Source: JAPXRI01 sp033813635 (GTDB lineage Bacteria > Bacillota > Clostridia > Oscillospirales > QAMX01). Taken from it: a DNA stretch of 52,026 nucleotides. Both the position numbers and the translations under genes were made by a program. A model generated the notes under the pieces. That model saw only the letters and a list, made by a program, of their open reading frames with translations, made no database searches and was not told the DNA's origin. Shown here piece after piece: positions 16,991 to 25,019 of the stretch. The stretch is taken from the NCBI GenBank assembly GCA_033813635.1, contig JAPXRI010000015.1, positions 1 to 52,026 of the forward strand, read 5' to 3'. Position 1 is the first letter of the stretch. Each line of letters opens with the position of its first letter.

Positions 16991-17383
16991 TCAGAACTCG
17001 ATAACTTCGGGCGCCGCTGTAAAGGAGCTGAAGGTCGCTTTTACGTTCTTGAAATAGAGCACCTGGGTATTGCCGTCGTTTTCATCGTACATTGCGCGGA
17101 GATCGGGATAGGTGTCCAGCATGGATTTTCTGGCCTCCGTGCGGTCGTCCTCCACAAGCTCTCCCGCGACGCGGAGCCATACGCCGTCCTTGAGCGCGCA
17201 GATCTCCGCTTTGGGGTTGGCTTTGAGCTGCTTTGAAACAGCCTTTTTCTTGCCGGTCTGAATGTAGAGCTTACCCTCAAAGATGTTGACAGTGCCGAAG
17301 GGACGGACTCTCGGCTGATCGCCCTCCGCGGTGGCGAGATAATAGGTGCCGGCTTCCTTTAAAAATTTATACACTTTTTCCAT
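16991..17383 (-). CDS. Pyridoxamine 5'-phosphate oxidase-fold protein
   Basis: A 130-residue split-barrel flavin-binding-type protein. The opening VYKFLKEAGTYYLATAEGDQPRVRPFG is typical of the small PNPOx-like family common in clostridia, often annotated as FMN- or F420-binding and without known substrate. GGAGG lies 9 bases upstream of ATG 17383; an in-frame TTG two codons earlier is too close to that site. It is monocistronic with its own promoter at 17418-17446. Confidence 0.85.
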   Translation of the reverse strand: MEKVYKFLKEAGTYYLATAEGDQPRVRPFGTVNIFEGKLYIQTGKKKAVSKQLKANPKAEICALKDGVWLRVAGELVEDDRTEARKSMLDTYPDLRAMYDENDGNTQVLYFKNVKATFSSFTAAPEVIEF

Positions 17384-17417
17384 TTGCAAACACCTCCGTT
17401 TTGACCTTCCGGCTATA

Positions 17418-17446
17418 ATAATACAGCGGCAGGCAGTTTTTGTAAA
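17418..17446 (-). promoter_or_regulatory. Promoter of the PNPOx-like gene
   Basis: On the minus strand TTTACA (17446-17441), 17 bases, TATTAT (17423-17418). Confidence 0.65.
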
Positions 17447-17499
17447 GTGGGCGCGGTATCCTGCCGCGGGGAGCGGCGGTCTTAAAAAAGCCGGGGATG

Positions 17500-17528
17500 T
17501 TTAAAAACGCGCCGGAAAAGAGTATAAT
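17500..17528 (+). promoter_or_regulatory. Promoter of the AmmeMemoRadiSam genes
   Basis: TTTAAA (17500-17505), 17 bases, a perfect TATAAT (17523-17528), 25 bases before the ATG. The short leader leaves room only for the ribosome binding site. Confidence 0.55.
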
Positions 17529-17553
17529 AGATGCGAAAAGAGGTGCTTTGCAT

Positions 17554-18948
17554 ATGAATCCGATATGTGCGATATCAGTTCCGCACCCGCCGCTGATTAT
17601 CCCGCAGGTGGGGCGCGGACAGGAAAGGGAAATTTCGAATACGACAAAAGGCTTCGCGGAGGCCGCGCGGTTTCTCGCGAGCTTTGAGCCGGAGACGGTG
17701 GTCGTGATTTCGCCGCACAGCGTCGTTTACGCGGATTACTTCCACATTTCGCCGGGCAAGGGCGCGAAGGGCAGCTTTTCACGCTTCGGCGCGGGAGAGG
17801 TCCGCTTCGACGTCGCCTACGACGCCGGGTTTGCAGCCGGTCTTTGCCGCGCGGCCGAAAAGGCCGGTCTGCCCGCCGGTACGCTCGGCGAACGGGATAA
17901 GGAGCTTGACCACGGCACGATGGTTCCGCTGTACTTCATACGGGAGGCGTACGGCGGGGTTCTTAGTGTCCCGATTGTGAGGATCGGGCTCTCCGGTCTG
18001 CCCTATGCCGACCATTTCCGGCTCGGCATGCTGATTACTGAGACCGCGGAAGCCCTCGGGAGAAAAATAGCCGTCGTCGCCAGCGGGGATCTCTCGCACC
18101 GTCTAAAGGAGGACGGGCCTTACGGCTTCAACGCGGCCGGTCCGGCATACGACGAGCGGGTGATGGGTGCGCTCGGGAGCGGGGCCTTCGGCGAGCTTCT
18201 GGAGTTCAGCGAGAGCTTCTGCGACGAGGCTGGAGAGTGCGGGCACCGCTCGTTTACGATAATGGCTGGATGCTTCGACGGCGTCGGCGTCAGAGCCGAA
18301 AGGCTCTCCTACGAGGGGCCGTTCGGCGTGGGCTACGGGGTCTGCACCTTTGCGCCGACTGAGCCGGATGAGAGCAGGCGTTTTCTGGACCGCTACAGGC
18401 AAAAAATGCACTCGGAGCTGGACGCCCGGAGGAAAAACGAGGACGCGTACGTCCGCCTGGCCCGACAGACTGTTGAGCGCTATGTCACCTACAAAGAGAT
18501 TATCCCCGTCCCCGACTGCCTTCCGGGGGAAATGCTGAAAAAGCGCGCCGGGACCTTTGTGTCGCTGCACAAGGACGGGCAGCTTCGGGGCTGTATAGGA
18601 ACAATCTCGGCGACCGCTGAAAGCGTCGCCCGGGAGATAATACAAAACGCGGTCAGCGCCTGCTCCCGGGACCCGCGCTTCGACCCAGTCCGCCCGGAGG
18701 AGCTCGATGACCTGGAGTACAGCGTCGACGTGCTGGGGGACGCCGAGAAAATTTCGTCGCCGGACGAGCTGGACGTGAAGCGCTACGGAGTAATCGTCAC
18801 CAGCGGCGGAAAACGCGGACTGCTGCTCCCCGATCTGGACGGGGTGGATACCGTGGAAAAGCAGATCGAGATCGCAAAGCGCAAAGCCGGAATCCGGAGC
18901 GGGGAAAAGGTCAGCCTTCAGAGATTCGAGGTGGTGCGCCATTTCTGA
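17554..18948 (+). CDS. AmmeMemoRadiSam system protein: LigB/MEMO-like domain fused to AMMECR1
   Basis: A 464-residue two-domain protein. Residues about 1-270 resemble class III extradiol dioxygenase (LigB) / MEMO1 proteins: AISVPHPPLIIP with the histidines, VVVISPHS, ELDHGTMVPLYF, VASGDLSHRL. Residues about 296-464 are an AMMECR1 domain with the hallmark LRGCIGT. In many bacteria and archaea these two domains and a radical SAM enzyme occur together as the AmmeMemoRadiSam set, whose chemistry is not settled to my knowledge. The radical SAM gene follows at once here. AGAGGTG precedes ATG 17554; a further upstream ATG (17497) overlaps the promoter and is rejected. Confidence 0.85.
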   Translation: MNPICAISVPHPPLIIPQVGRGQEREISNTTKGFAEAARFLASFEPETVVVISPHSVVYADYFHISPGKGAKGSFSRFGAGEVRFDVAYDAGFAAGLCRAAEKAGLPAGTLGERDKELDHGTMVPLYFIREAYGGVLSVPIVRIGLSGLPYADHFRLGMLITETAEALGRKIAVVASGDLSHRLKEDGPYGFNAAGPAYDERVMGALGSGAFGELLEFSESFCDEAGECGHRSFTIMAGCFDGVGVRAERLSYEGPFGVGYGVCTFAPTEPDESRRFLDRYRQKMHSELDARRKNEDAYVRLARQTVERYVTYKEIIPVPDCLPGEMLKKRAGTFVSLHKDGQLRGCIGTISATAESVAREIIQNAVSACSRDPRFDPVRPEELDDLEYSVDVLGDAEKISSPDELDVKRYGVIVTSGGKRGLLLPDLDGVDTVEKQIEIAKRKAGIRSGEKVSLQRFEVVRHF

Positions 18949-18961
18949 GATTTTCTGCCCG

Positions 18962-19771
18962 GTGTGCATGCACCGTTGTCGTTTAAAGGAGGGGCAGACA
19001 GGGCGCTGCCGCGCCAGGAAAAATGAAAACGGTAAAAGCGTGCCGGTCAATTACGGGAAAGTCACGTCGGTGGCGCTGGACCCGATCGAGAAAAAGCCGC
19101 TGGCCCGGTTTTATCCGGGCAGCATGGTGCTCTCGGTAGGGAGCTTCGGCTGCAATCTCTCCTGCCCGTTCTGCCAGAACTGCGGCATTTCAACGGTGGG
19201 CGACGGCGGTATCCCGACGGAATTCATCTCGCCGGAGGAGCTCGCAGCCCTTGCGAAAAAGCTTGAAGCCAGGGGCAATATCGGCGCGGCGTACACCTAC
19301 AACGAGCCGATGGTCGGCTACGAATATGTGCGCGACGCGTCGATCGAGATAAAACAACTCGGAATGAAAAACGTGGTCGTCACAAACGGCTCAGTCTCGA
19401 CGGAGGCGCTCGGCGAGGTTTTGCCCTATGTAGACGCGTACAACATCGATCTAAAGTGCTTCACGGAGGCGGGGTATCGGGCGCTCGGCGGAGACCTGGA
19501 AACGGTCAAGGCCTTTATCCGCGCCGCAGCGGACCGGGCCCACGTCGAGCTGACGACGCTTATTGTCCCCGGCTTTAACGACGATAAGAACGAGATGGCC
19601 GCGCTCAGCGCGTGGGTAGCCTCGGTGGACAGAAAAATCCCCCTCCATATCACAAGATTTTTCCCGAGGTACAAAATGGCCGACAAATCCCCGACCAACG
19701 TCGCGGTCTTACACGGTCTTGCGGATGTCGCGAAAAAACAGCTCGACACGGTGCTGCTGGGGAACGTATAA
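18962..19771 (+). CDS. amrS: AmmeMemoRadiSam system radical SAM enzyme
   Basis: A radical SAM protein with the cluster motif CNLSCPFC (CxxxCxxC), preceded by a cysteine-rich N-terminus and VNYGKVTSVALDPIEKKPL, both typical of the AmmeMemoRadiSam SAM protein. The conventional start given is GTG 18962, but no ribosome site precedes it and it would cut off the first cysteine of the N-terminal CPVC motif. Reading the frame back, ATT at 18941 lies 6 bases after GAGGTGG (18928-18934) and would give a protein starting SEIFCPVC, overlapping the AMMECR1 stop. The true start may therefore be a rare ATT. It is adjacent to and probably co-transcribed with its AMMECR1 partner. Confidence 0.85.
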   Translation: MCMHRCRLKEGQTGRCRARKNENGKSVPVNYGKVTSVALDPIEKKPLARFYPGSMVLSVGSFGCNLSCPFCQNCGISTVGDGGIPTEFISPEELAALAKKLEARGNIGAAYTYNEPMVGYEYVRDASIEIKQLGMKNVVVTNGSVSTEALGEVLPYVDAYNIDLKCFTEAGYRALGGDLETVKAFIRAAADRAHVELTTLIVPGFNDDKNEMAALSAWVASVDRKIPLHITRFFPRYKMADKSPTNVAVLHGLADVAKKQLDTVLLGNV

Positions 19772-20135
19772 AATTCGCCTAATTTGACATGCAAATCCGC
19801 GGCGGGAACTGTTTATTCGCAGCAGTGCTTTTCGCGAAACACGGTGTTTCTGATGCCCATCATCCCGACTATTATCGGCGCATGGATCGGTACGCGCCAT
19901 ATCAGCATGGAGCCCATCCGCATGTATTTTTATAAGTGGCCCCGCGACGCCGCTATTTCATTTTTCGTTGAAGCCTGAATCGTGTAGCCTGCCGCCCGTT
20001 TCGTGATGCTAAAGCTCCACCGGAAAACAGATTCGAAAGCGCAGCAGGCATAAATTCGGCGCTTTTTATCTCCGTATTGCCCTTACCGCGTCTGTGCAAA
20101 CCAGACTGCATATGCATAAAAATCTGCATAGGAGC
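19772..20135. other. Gap without a supportable gene
   Basis: About 360 bases between the radical SAM gene and the terminator of the broken methyltransferase gene. A 64-codon open frame at 19784-19978 has no recognisable domain and no good ribosome site. I see no RNA structure or repeat that I can defend. Confidence 0.5.
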
Positions 20136-20166
20136 AAAAAAGCAGCGCGCCCGAGCCGGGCACGCT
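20136..20166 (-). terminator. Terminator of the interrupted methyltransferase gene
   Basis: On the minus strand AGCGTGCCCG and CGGGCGCGCT pair with a short loop and are followed by GC and TTTTTT. Confidence 0.75.
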
Positions 20167-20176
20167 ATTTTGGTAT

Positions 20177-21187
20177 TTACTCTCCATAAAATTCCTTGGC
20201 TGCGGCGAAGAACGCGTCGATGTTTTCCCAGGGCGCGCCCGGCGGGATATCGCAGCCGGAAGAGATAATGAAATTTCTGTGTTTCGCGCAGGTCTCCAGC
20301 AGGGACAGCGTCGCGGTTCTGACGGACTCGGGCGTGCCGTTTTTAAGCTGCCTCGCCGGATCCACATTCCCCAGTACGATCGTATCCTCCGGGACATTGG
20401 CCAAAACGTCTTCCATCGAGACGGCGTTGCCGAAATGATAGGCGAAAGCTCCCTGGGACAGTATTTCCTTAAGCATTAAAACGGTGTTGTTTCCGCAGTT
20501 GTGGTAGATAACGGCAAAGCCGTCGTCCTGGACAGCGTCGATGATTTTCTTTACATAGGGCGCGGAAAACTCCTCCGCGAGCGCCGGTGACATCAGCCCG
20601 GTCAGCGGCTCGGCCATAAGAACTCCGTTTGCGCCCAGCGCCTTGTAGGTCCTGGCGTATTCGGTCAGGAACGCCGTGGTCTTTTCCATCACCTTGCGGA
20701 CCATCTCCGGCTCGGTATAGCAGTTGATCATCGCCTCCGATACGCCCATCAGCCTTCAGGCGAGAGAAAACGGCCCTATCATGCCGGAAAACACGGGGCG
20801 GTCGGTGATCAGCTCCAGCGCTTTTTTGACGGAGTCGAGGTAGTTTCCGGTCCTGCCGGAGCCGACAGGCGGAACCGCGAGGGCTTCCGCGTCCGCCTCG
20901 CTCTTGACTATGCTCCCGATGACAGTCGGCACCTCGTTGTCGCTTACGCGGATTTCGGAGCCGAAGCATTCAGCCTCGACGGACAGGTCCATATAGCTGA
21001 CTGAGGCGGCGGAGTCCGTCTTGTCGCAGACGAGCTTCATCCCCCGGGACTGGAGCGCGCTGTCCGATATCAGCTCGCGGACGGTGACGCCCATCAGCGA
21101 GACTGCCGGGAAAGCGAGAATCGGCAGCGGTTTTTTCACAGTCGAAGCGGCCATGTCGTCAAACCATTTCTTCATGTTGCGGTACAT
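20177..21187 (-). pseudogene. URO-D-fold corrinoid methyltransferase (MtaA/CmuA-like) broken by one in-frame TGA
   Basis: Two segments in the same reading frame (21187-20756 and 20755-20177) together make a normal-length, roughly 335-residue methyltransferase of the uroporphyrinogen-decarboxylase superfamily. These proteins move methyl groups between a corrinoid protein and a thiol or substrate. The C-terminal half keeps the zinc motif HNC in IYHNCGNN and the SSGCDIPPGAP signature. The only break is TGA at 20758-20756, after GPFSLA and before RLMGVSEA; family members usually have Gly or Ser there, so a GGA-to-TGA change would explain it. GGAGG precedes the ATG, and promoter and terminator are intact, so the lesion is recent, a sequencing error, or recoded. 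Internal ATG 20749 lacks a ribosome site. Confidence 0.75.
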
Positions 21188-21248
21188 AAAAAAGCCTCCG
21201 TTTGTGCGGATTATTTCTTAATAAGAGAATACACCGCGGACAGGCGGT

Positions 21249-21278
21249 TTTATATCATTTTCTTTCCGTTTATTTCAA
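21249..21278 (-). promoter_or_regulatory. Promoter of the interrupted methyltransferase gene
   Basis: On the minus strand TTGAAA (21278-21273), 18 bases, TATAAA (21254-21249). Confidence 0.55.
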
Positions 21279-21401
21279 AATATTACGAAGCCTCCCGCCC
21301 GGGCCCGGCGGCTTTTTTAAAATCTGCCGTAGAAAAAACGGTGTTTTCGCGGCTGTTTATGATATAATAACAACGACGAATGCAAAAGACGAAAGAGAGA
21401 A

Positions 21402-21824
21402 ATGAAAATAATGCAGCGTTACAATCTGATTATGGTTTACAGCCCGGATAAAAACAGGCTGCTTTTATGCAAAAGGACGAAGGACCCATATAAAGGTCTT
21501 TTGAACCTGCCGGGCGGAAAGGTCGAAAATGGAGAGGACGGCCTCGCTGCCGCCTACCGGGAGCTTTTTGAGGAGACGGGCATCACCCGGGAGGACATCG
21601 CGATAAAGCGTGTGATGGATTTTGTCTATTACAACCAGGACTGCGCCGTCGAGGTCTACGCCGGAAGGCTAAAAGCCGACGTCACCATTCGCGAGGAGGC
21701 AAACCCGCTGCTGTGGTCCGGCCTTGACGAGGACTTTTTCGACTGCGGAAAATACGCGGGCGAGGGCAATATCGGGCACATGGTACTGCAGCTTAAGGTT
21801 TACGGCGGCGGCTATCTGGAATAA
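21402..21824 (+). CDS. NUDIX hydrolase
   Basis: A 140-residue nucleoside-diphosphate-linked hydrolase. The Nudix box GGKVENGEDGLAAAYRELFEETGI (positions about 38-61) matches GX5EX7REUXEEXGU exactly. The N-terminal NLIMVYSPDKNRLLLCKR suggests an MutT or 8-oxo-dGTPase-like member, but substrate specificity within the family cannot be read from sequence. GAGAGA precedes ATG 21402. It lies 32 bases ahead of an unrecognised gene, perhaps an operon. Confidence 0.88.
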   Translation: MKIMQRYNLIMVYSPDKNRLLLCKRTKDPYKGLLNLPGGKVENGEDGLAAAYRELFEETGITREDIAIKRVMDFVYYNQDCAVEVYAGRLKADVTIREEANPLLWSGLDEDFFDCGKYAGEGNIGHMVLQLKVYGGGYLE

Positions 21825-21855
21825 TACTAAGATAAAAAATAAGGGGGAAAACGTC

Positions 21856-22494
21856 ATGGCGCGGGTTCTTCAGGTGATGAGCAAAAGGGTGTTTCTGGAG
21901 GAGAACCGGATTTTGTACGGCGCACCGTTTACAGCAGAGAGTTTTTCCGCGGATTTCGAGCCGGCTAGCGGCGACTGGCACGTGGAAAACGGGTGGATTA
22001 CCGGGTATATTTCAAAAAACGCCGGCGGGCTGCTCTACTCGCGCGCGAGTTTTCCGGGGGACATCGTCCTCTCGTTCGACGCTAAAACGGTCCCGCCCTG
22101 CGATAACGACATCAATTTCACGTGGAAGACGGAGGGCTGGGATAAGAACTCGGACGACGTCGGTAAGGGTTATATAGGCGGGCTAGGCGGATGGTGGGTC
22201 AATAAGGCGGGCATCGAAAAATATCCCGGCTGCGTCCCCTACGCCGCAACCGCGCTCTCGCCCGTCCGCGCCGGGGAGACCTACCATATCGAGGCCGGAT
22301 CTGTCGGTGACGCGTGCTTTATCTTCGTCGACGGAAAGCTCGCGGTCGAAATGCTGGACCCGGACTATAAAACCCTCGACGCCTGCGGCAAATTCGGGTT
22401 CGGGACCTATGCCTCGCGGGTTAGTTTTACAAACCTTAAGGTGTATTCGCCCCGTTCGGAGCCGCTGCATATGGCGTACCCGGAGAGGCAATGA
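21856..22494 (+). CDS. Hypothetical protein, probable concanavalin A-like beta-sandwich
   Basis: A 212-residue protein without a family I can name. Alternating beta-strand pattern, many Trp/Tyr/Gly residues, and segments such as WHVENGWITGY, DIVLSFDAKTV, ETYHIEAGS and CFIFVDGKL resemble the jelly-roll fold of DUF1080/LamG-type sugar-binding or glycosidase domains. There is no signal peptide. AAGGGGGAA sets ATG 21856. It follows the NUDIX gene by 32 bases and is followed by a strong terminator. Role in carbohydrate metabolism is inference only. Confidence 0.65.
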   Translation: MARVLQVMSKRVFLEENRILYGAPFTAESFSADFEPASGDWHVENGWITGYISKNAGGLLYSRASFPGDIVLSFDAKTVPPCDNDINFTWKTEGWDKNSDDVGKGYIGGLGGWWVNKAGIEKYPGCVPYAATALSPVRAGETYHIEAGSVGDACFIFVDGKLAVEMLDPDYKTLDACGKFGFGTYASRVSFTNLKVYSPRSEPLHMAYPERQ

Positions 22495-22551
22495 AACGGC
22501 GCCTGTATCTGTTTACGCTTAACACGTCGGTTTTGATATGACGATTTCCAC

Positions 22552-22595
22552 AGCCGGACAGCGGGGACGCAAATCCCCCGCCGTCCGGCTTTTTA
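22552..22595 (+). terminator. Terminator before the arginine operon
   Basis: Arms starting AGCCGGAC (22552) and ending GTCCGGCT (22590), with an inner GCGGGG/CCCCGC extension, are followed by TTTTTA. It separates the NUDIX unit from argG. Confidence 0.8.
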
Positions 22596-22694
22596 TTTGA
22601 TTAGCTGCGTTTGATACGGGCGGAGGCTCCGCACCTCTCCGGATATGCGAAGTCATCAGTTATACTGCTTGTAAAGAATAATTATTAGGACAAA

Positions 22695-22708
22695 TGTATA
22701 AAAATGCA
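22695..22708. promoter_or_regulatory. Candidate ARG box (ArgR site)
   Basis: TGTATAAAAATGCA matches the ArgR half-site-pair pattern TGAATwwwwATTCA at 12 of 14 positions. It lies about 19 bases upstream of the argG -35 box. ArgR itself is not encoded in this window, so the assignment rests on the match and on its place ahead of the arginine operon. Confidence 0.5.
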
Positions 22709-22726
22709 TATACACCTGAAATTTGC

Positions 22727-22754
22727 TTGACAAACACAAAAATCAACGTATAAT
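22727..22754 (+). promoter_or_regulatory. Promoter of the arg-car operon
   Basis: A perfect TTGACA (22727-22732) and perfect TATAAT (22749-22754) separated by 16 bases, 32 bases before the argG ATG. Confidence 0.8.
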
Positions 22755-22786
22755 AATGTATAACAAATTATCTGGGGGCATATCTG

Positions 22787-24010
22787 ATGGATAGGATCAA
22801 AAAAATCGTTCTCGCCTATTCGGGCGGGCTTGACACGTCGATAATTATTCCGTGGCTAAAGGAAAATTACCCCGGCTGCGAGGTCATCGCGGTTTCCGGC
22901 GACGTCGGACAGGGGACGGAGCTCGACGGGCTTGAGGATAAGGCTCTGAAGACCGGCGCGTCGAAGCTCTACATCGAGGACCTTAAAAAGGAATTTGTGG
23001 AGAACTACATTTTCCCGACGCTCAAGGCCGGCGCGGTGTACGAGGGCGAATACCTGCTGGGCACGTCGTTTGCCCGTCCGGTAATCGCGAAACGGATTGT
23101 GGAGATCGCGCTCGCCGAGGGCGCCGACGCGATTTGCCACGGCTGTACGGGCAAGGGGAACGACCAGGTGAGGTTCGAGCTCACGATCAAGGCGTTCGCG
23201 CCGGGTATGAAAATCATCGCGCCCTGGCGCATCTGGAACATCAAGTCCCGCAGCGAGGAGATCGACTACGCGGAGGCGCACAATATTCCGCTGAAGATCA
23301 GCCGCGAGACAAACTACTCAAAGGATAAAAACCTCTGGCACCTCTCCCACGAAGGGCTGGACCTGGAGGACCCGGCAAACGAGCCGCAATACAATAAGGA
23401 GGGCTTCCTCGAGCTCGGCGTCTCGCCGGAAAAGGCGCCGGACAAGGCGACATACCTGACGCTCTCGTTTGAAAAGGGCGTGCCGGTGGCGCTGAACGGA
23501 GAGACGCTCGACGGCGTTTCGCTGATCGAAAAGCTAAATAAAATCGGCGGGGAGAACGGCATCGGCCTTGTTGACCTGGTGGAAAACAGGCTCGTGGGCA
23601 TGAAGTCGAGGGGCGTGTACGAGACGCCGGGCGGCGCGATTCTTTACCGGGCGCATTCGGTGCTCGAAACGCTCTGTCTGGACAGGGACACCGCGCACTA
23701 CAAGGCGCTCGTGGCTAACCGCTTTGCCGAGCTGGTGTATTTCGGACAATGGTTTACGCCGCTCAGAGAGGCGCTGTCCGCGTTCGTCGACGAGACGCAG
23801 AAGACCGTCACGGGCGACGTCAGGCTCAAGCTCTACAAGGGAAACATCATCAACGCCGGCGTCACGTCCCCCTATTCGCTCTACAGCGAGCAGATCGCCA
23901 CGTTTGACGAGGACGAGGTCTACAACCAGAGCGACTCCGAGGGCTTCATCAACCTGTTCGGCCTCCCGATCAAGGTCAAGGCGATGCTCGGACAACAAAA
24001 CGAAAAATAA
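22787..24010 (+). CDS. argG: Argininosuccinate synthase
   Basis: Joins citrulline and aspartate with ATP to make argininosuccinate. The 407-residue protein shows AYSGGLDTS (ATP pyrophosphatase P-loop) at the N-terminus, HGCTGKGNDQVRFE, RIWNIKSRSEEIDYA and ENRLVGMKSRGVYETPGG, all family signatures in order, and normal length. GGGG precedes ATG 22787. It opens an eight-gene operon (argG-argC-argJ-argB-argD-argF-carA-carB/dapF) under an ARG-box-like site. argH is not in the window. Confidence 0.97.
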   Translation: MDRIKKIVLAYSGGLDTSIIIPWLKENYPGCEVIAVSGDVGQGTELDGLEDKALKTGASKLYIEDLKKEFVENYIFPTLKAGAVYEGEYLLGTSFARPVIAKRIVEIALAEGADAICHGCTGKGNDQVRFELTIKAFAPGMKIIAPWRIWNIKSRSEEIDYAEAHNIPLKISRETNYSKDKNLWHLSHEGLDLEDPANEPQYNKEGFLELGVSPEKAPDKATYLTLSFEKGVPVALNGETLDGVSLIEKLNKIGGENGIGLVDLVENRLVGMKSRGVYETPGGAILYRAHSVLETLCLDRDTAHYKALVANRFAELVYFGQWFTPLREALSAFVDETQKTVTGDVRLKLYKGNIINAGVTSPYSLYSEQIATFDEDEVYNQSDSEGFINLFGLPIKVKAMLGQQNEK

Positions 24011-24021
24011 GGTGATTGGAA

Positions 24022-24969
24022 TTGGTCAGGGTATTTGTGGACGGCAATCAGGGCACCACGGGCTTGAATATCAGCGAAAGGCTTGAAAAGCGGGATGACG
24101 TTTCGCTTTTGTCAATCGATCCCGATCTCCGGAAGGATGTGTCCGAGAGAAAAAGACTTATGAACGCGGCCGACATAGTGTTTCTCTGCCTGCCGGACGA
24201 CGCCGCGCGGGAGGCGGTGGCGCTTATCGAAAACGAGCGCACCCGGGTGATTGACGCCTCCACCGCCCACAGGACCCTGCCGGGCTGGAGCTACGGTTTC
24301 CCGGAGCTGTCGGAAAAACACTGCGCCGCGGTGAGAAGCGGAAAACGGGTAGCGGTGCCCGGCTGCCACGCCAGCGGGTTCATCGCGCTGGTCTACCCCC
24401 TCGTCGCCTCCGGAATGCTGCGCAGGGACTGCCCCGTCGTTTGCTATTCGGTCACCGGCTACACCGGCGGCGGGAAAAAGATGATCGCCGAGTATGAAAA
24501 TAGTGACAGAGCCCCGGCGCTCTCGTCGCCGAGAGCTTACGGCCTCTCGCAGCGGCATAAGCACCTTCCGGAGATGAAAGCCGTCTGCGGGCTGGAAAAA
24601 GAGCCGTTTTTCACGCCGATCGTTGCGGATTTTCCCCGGGGAATGGTGGTTTCGGTACCCCTTTTTGCCGGAATGCTTGAGAGACATATCTCAAAAGAAG
24701 AAATGCGGGAATTTTTTGCGGCGTATTACGCCGGGAAAAGCCTGATTTCCGTGTCGGACGAGGAAAAGGAAAACGCGGAGAGCGGCTATCTCGCCGCCAA
24801 CGCCCTTGCCGGAGCGGACAATATGGAGATTTTCGTAACGGGAAACGACGAGCGGATTCTCCTCTGCGCCAGATTCGACAATCTCGGAAAAGGCGCGTCC
24901 GGCGCGGCGATGCAGTGCATGAACATCATGATAGGCGCGGAAGAGACAAAGGGCCTCGCGATAGTCTGA
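24022..24969 (+). CDS. argC: N-acetyl-gamma-glutamyl-phosphate reductase, type 2
   Basis: Reduces N-acetylglutamyl phosphate to the semialdehyde with NADPH in arginine synthesis. The 315-residue length, the opening VRVFVDGNQGTTG (Rossmann loop) and the active-site Cys in VPGCHASGFIA identify the shorter type 2 ArgC. The His of RHKHLPEM is the second catalytic site. No ATG is available; AAGGTGA at 24009-24015 favours TTG 24022 (spacing 6) over TTG 24016, which is too close. It lies 11 bases after argG. Confidence 0.93.
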   Translation: MVRVFVDGNQGTTGLNISERLEKRDDVSLLSIDPDLRKDVSERKRLMNAADIVFLCLPDDAAREAVALIENERTRVIDASTAHRTLPGWSYGFPELSEKHCAAVRSGKRVAVPGCHASGFIALVYPLVASGMLRRDCPVVCYSVTGYTGGGKKMIAEYENSDRAPALSSPRAYGLSQRHKHLPEMKAVCGLEKEPFFTPIVADFPRGMVVSVPLFAGMLERHISKEEMREFFAAYYAGKSLISVSDEEKENAESGYLAANALAGADNMEIFVTGNDERILLCARFDNLGKGASGAAMQCMNIMIGAEETKGLAIV

Positions 24970-25019
24970 AAGTTTGGCTGGAGTATTTTGAGTGAACGGA
25001 TTTTTAAGGAGAGACTGAC

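Noticed and set aside
19784..19978. A 64-codon open frame after the radical SAM gene
   Set aside because: No recognisable domain, weak start context, no conserved motif.
20756..20758. TGA reassigned as a sense codon in this organism
   Set aside because: Other genes here end normally at TGA (for example the XRE regulator, argJ, argF, proB), so a general code change is excluded. Selenocysteine remains possible only for this one site, and I see no clear SECIS hairpin.
22496..22786. T-box or riboswitch leader before argG
   Set aside because: The region from promoter to ATG is only about 32 bases, too short for a leader RNA, and the upstream hairpin is a terminator of the previous unit.
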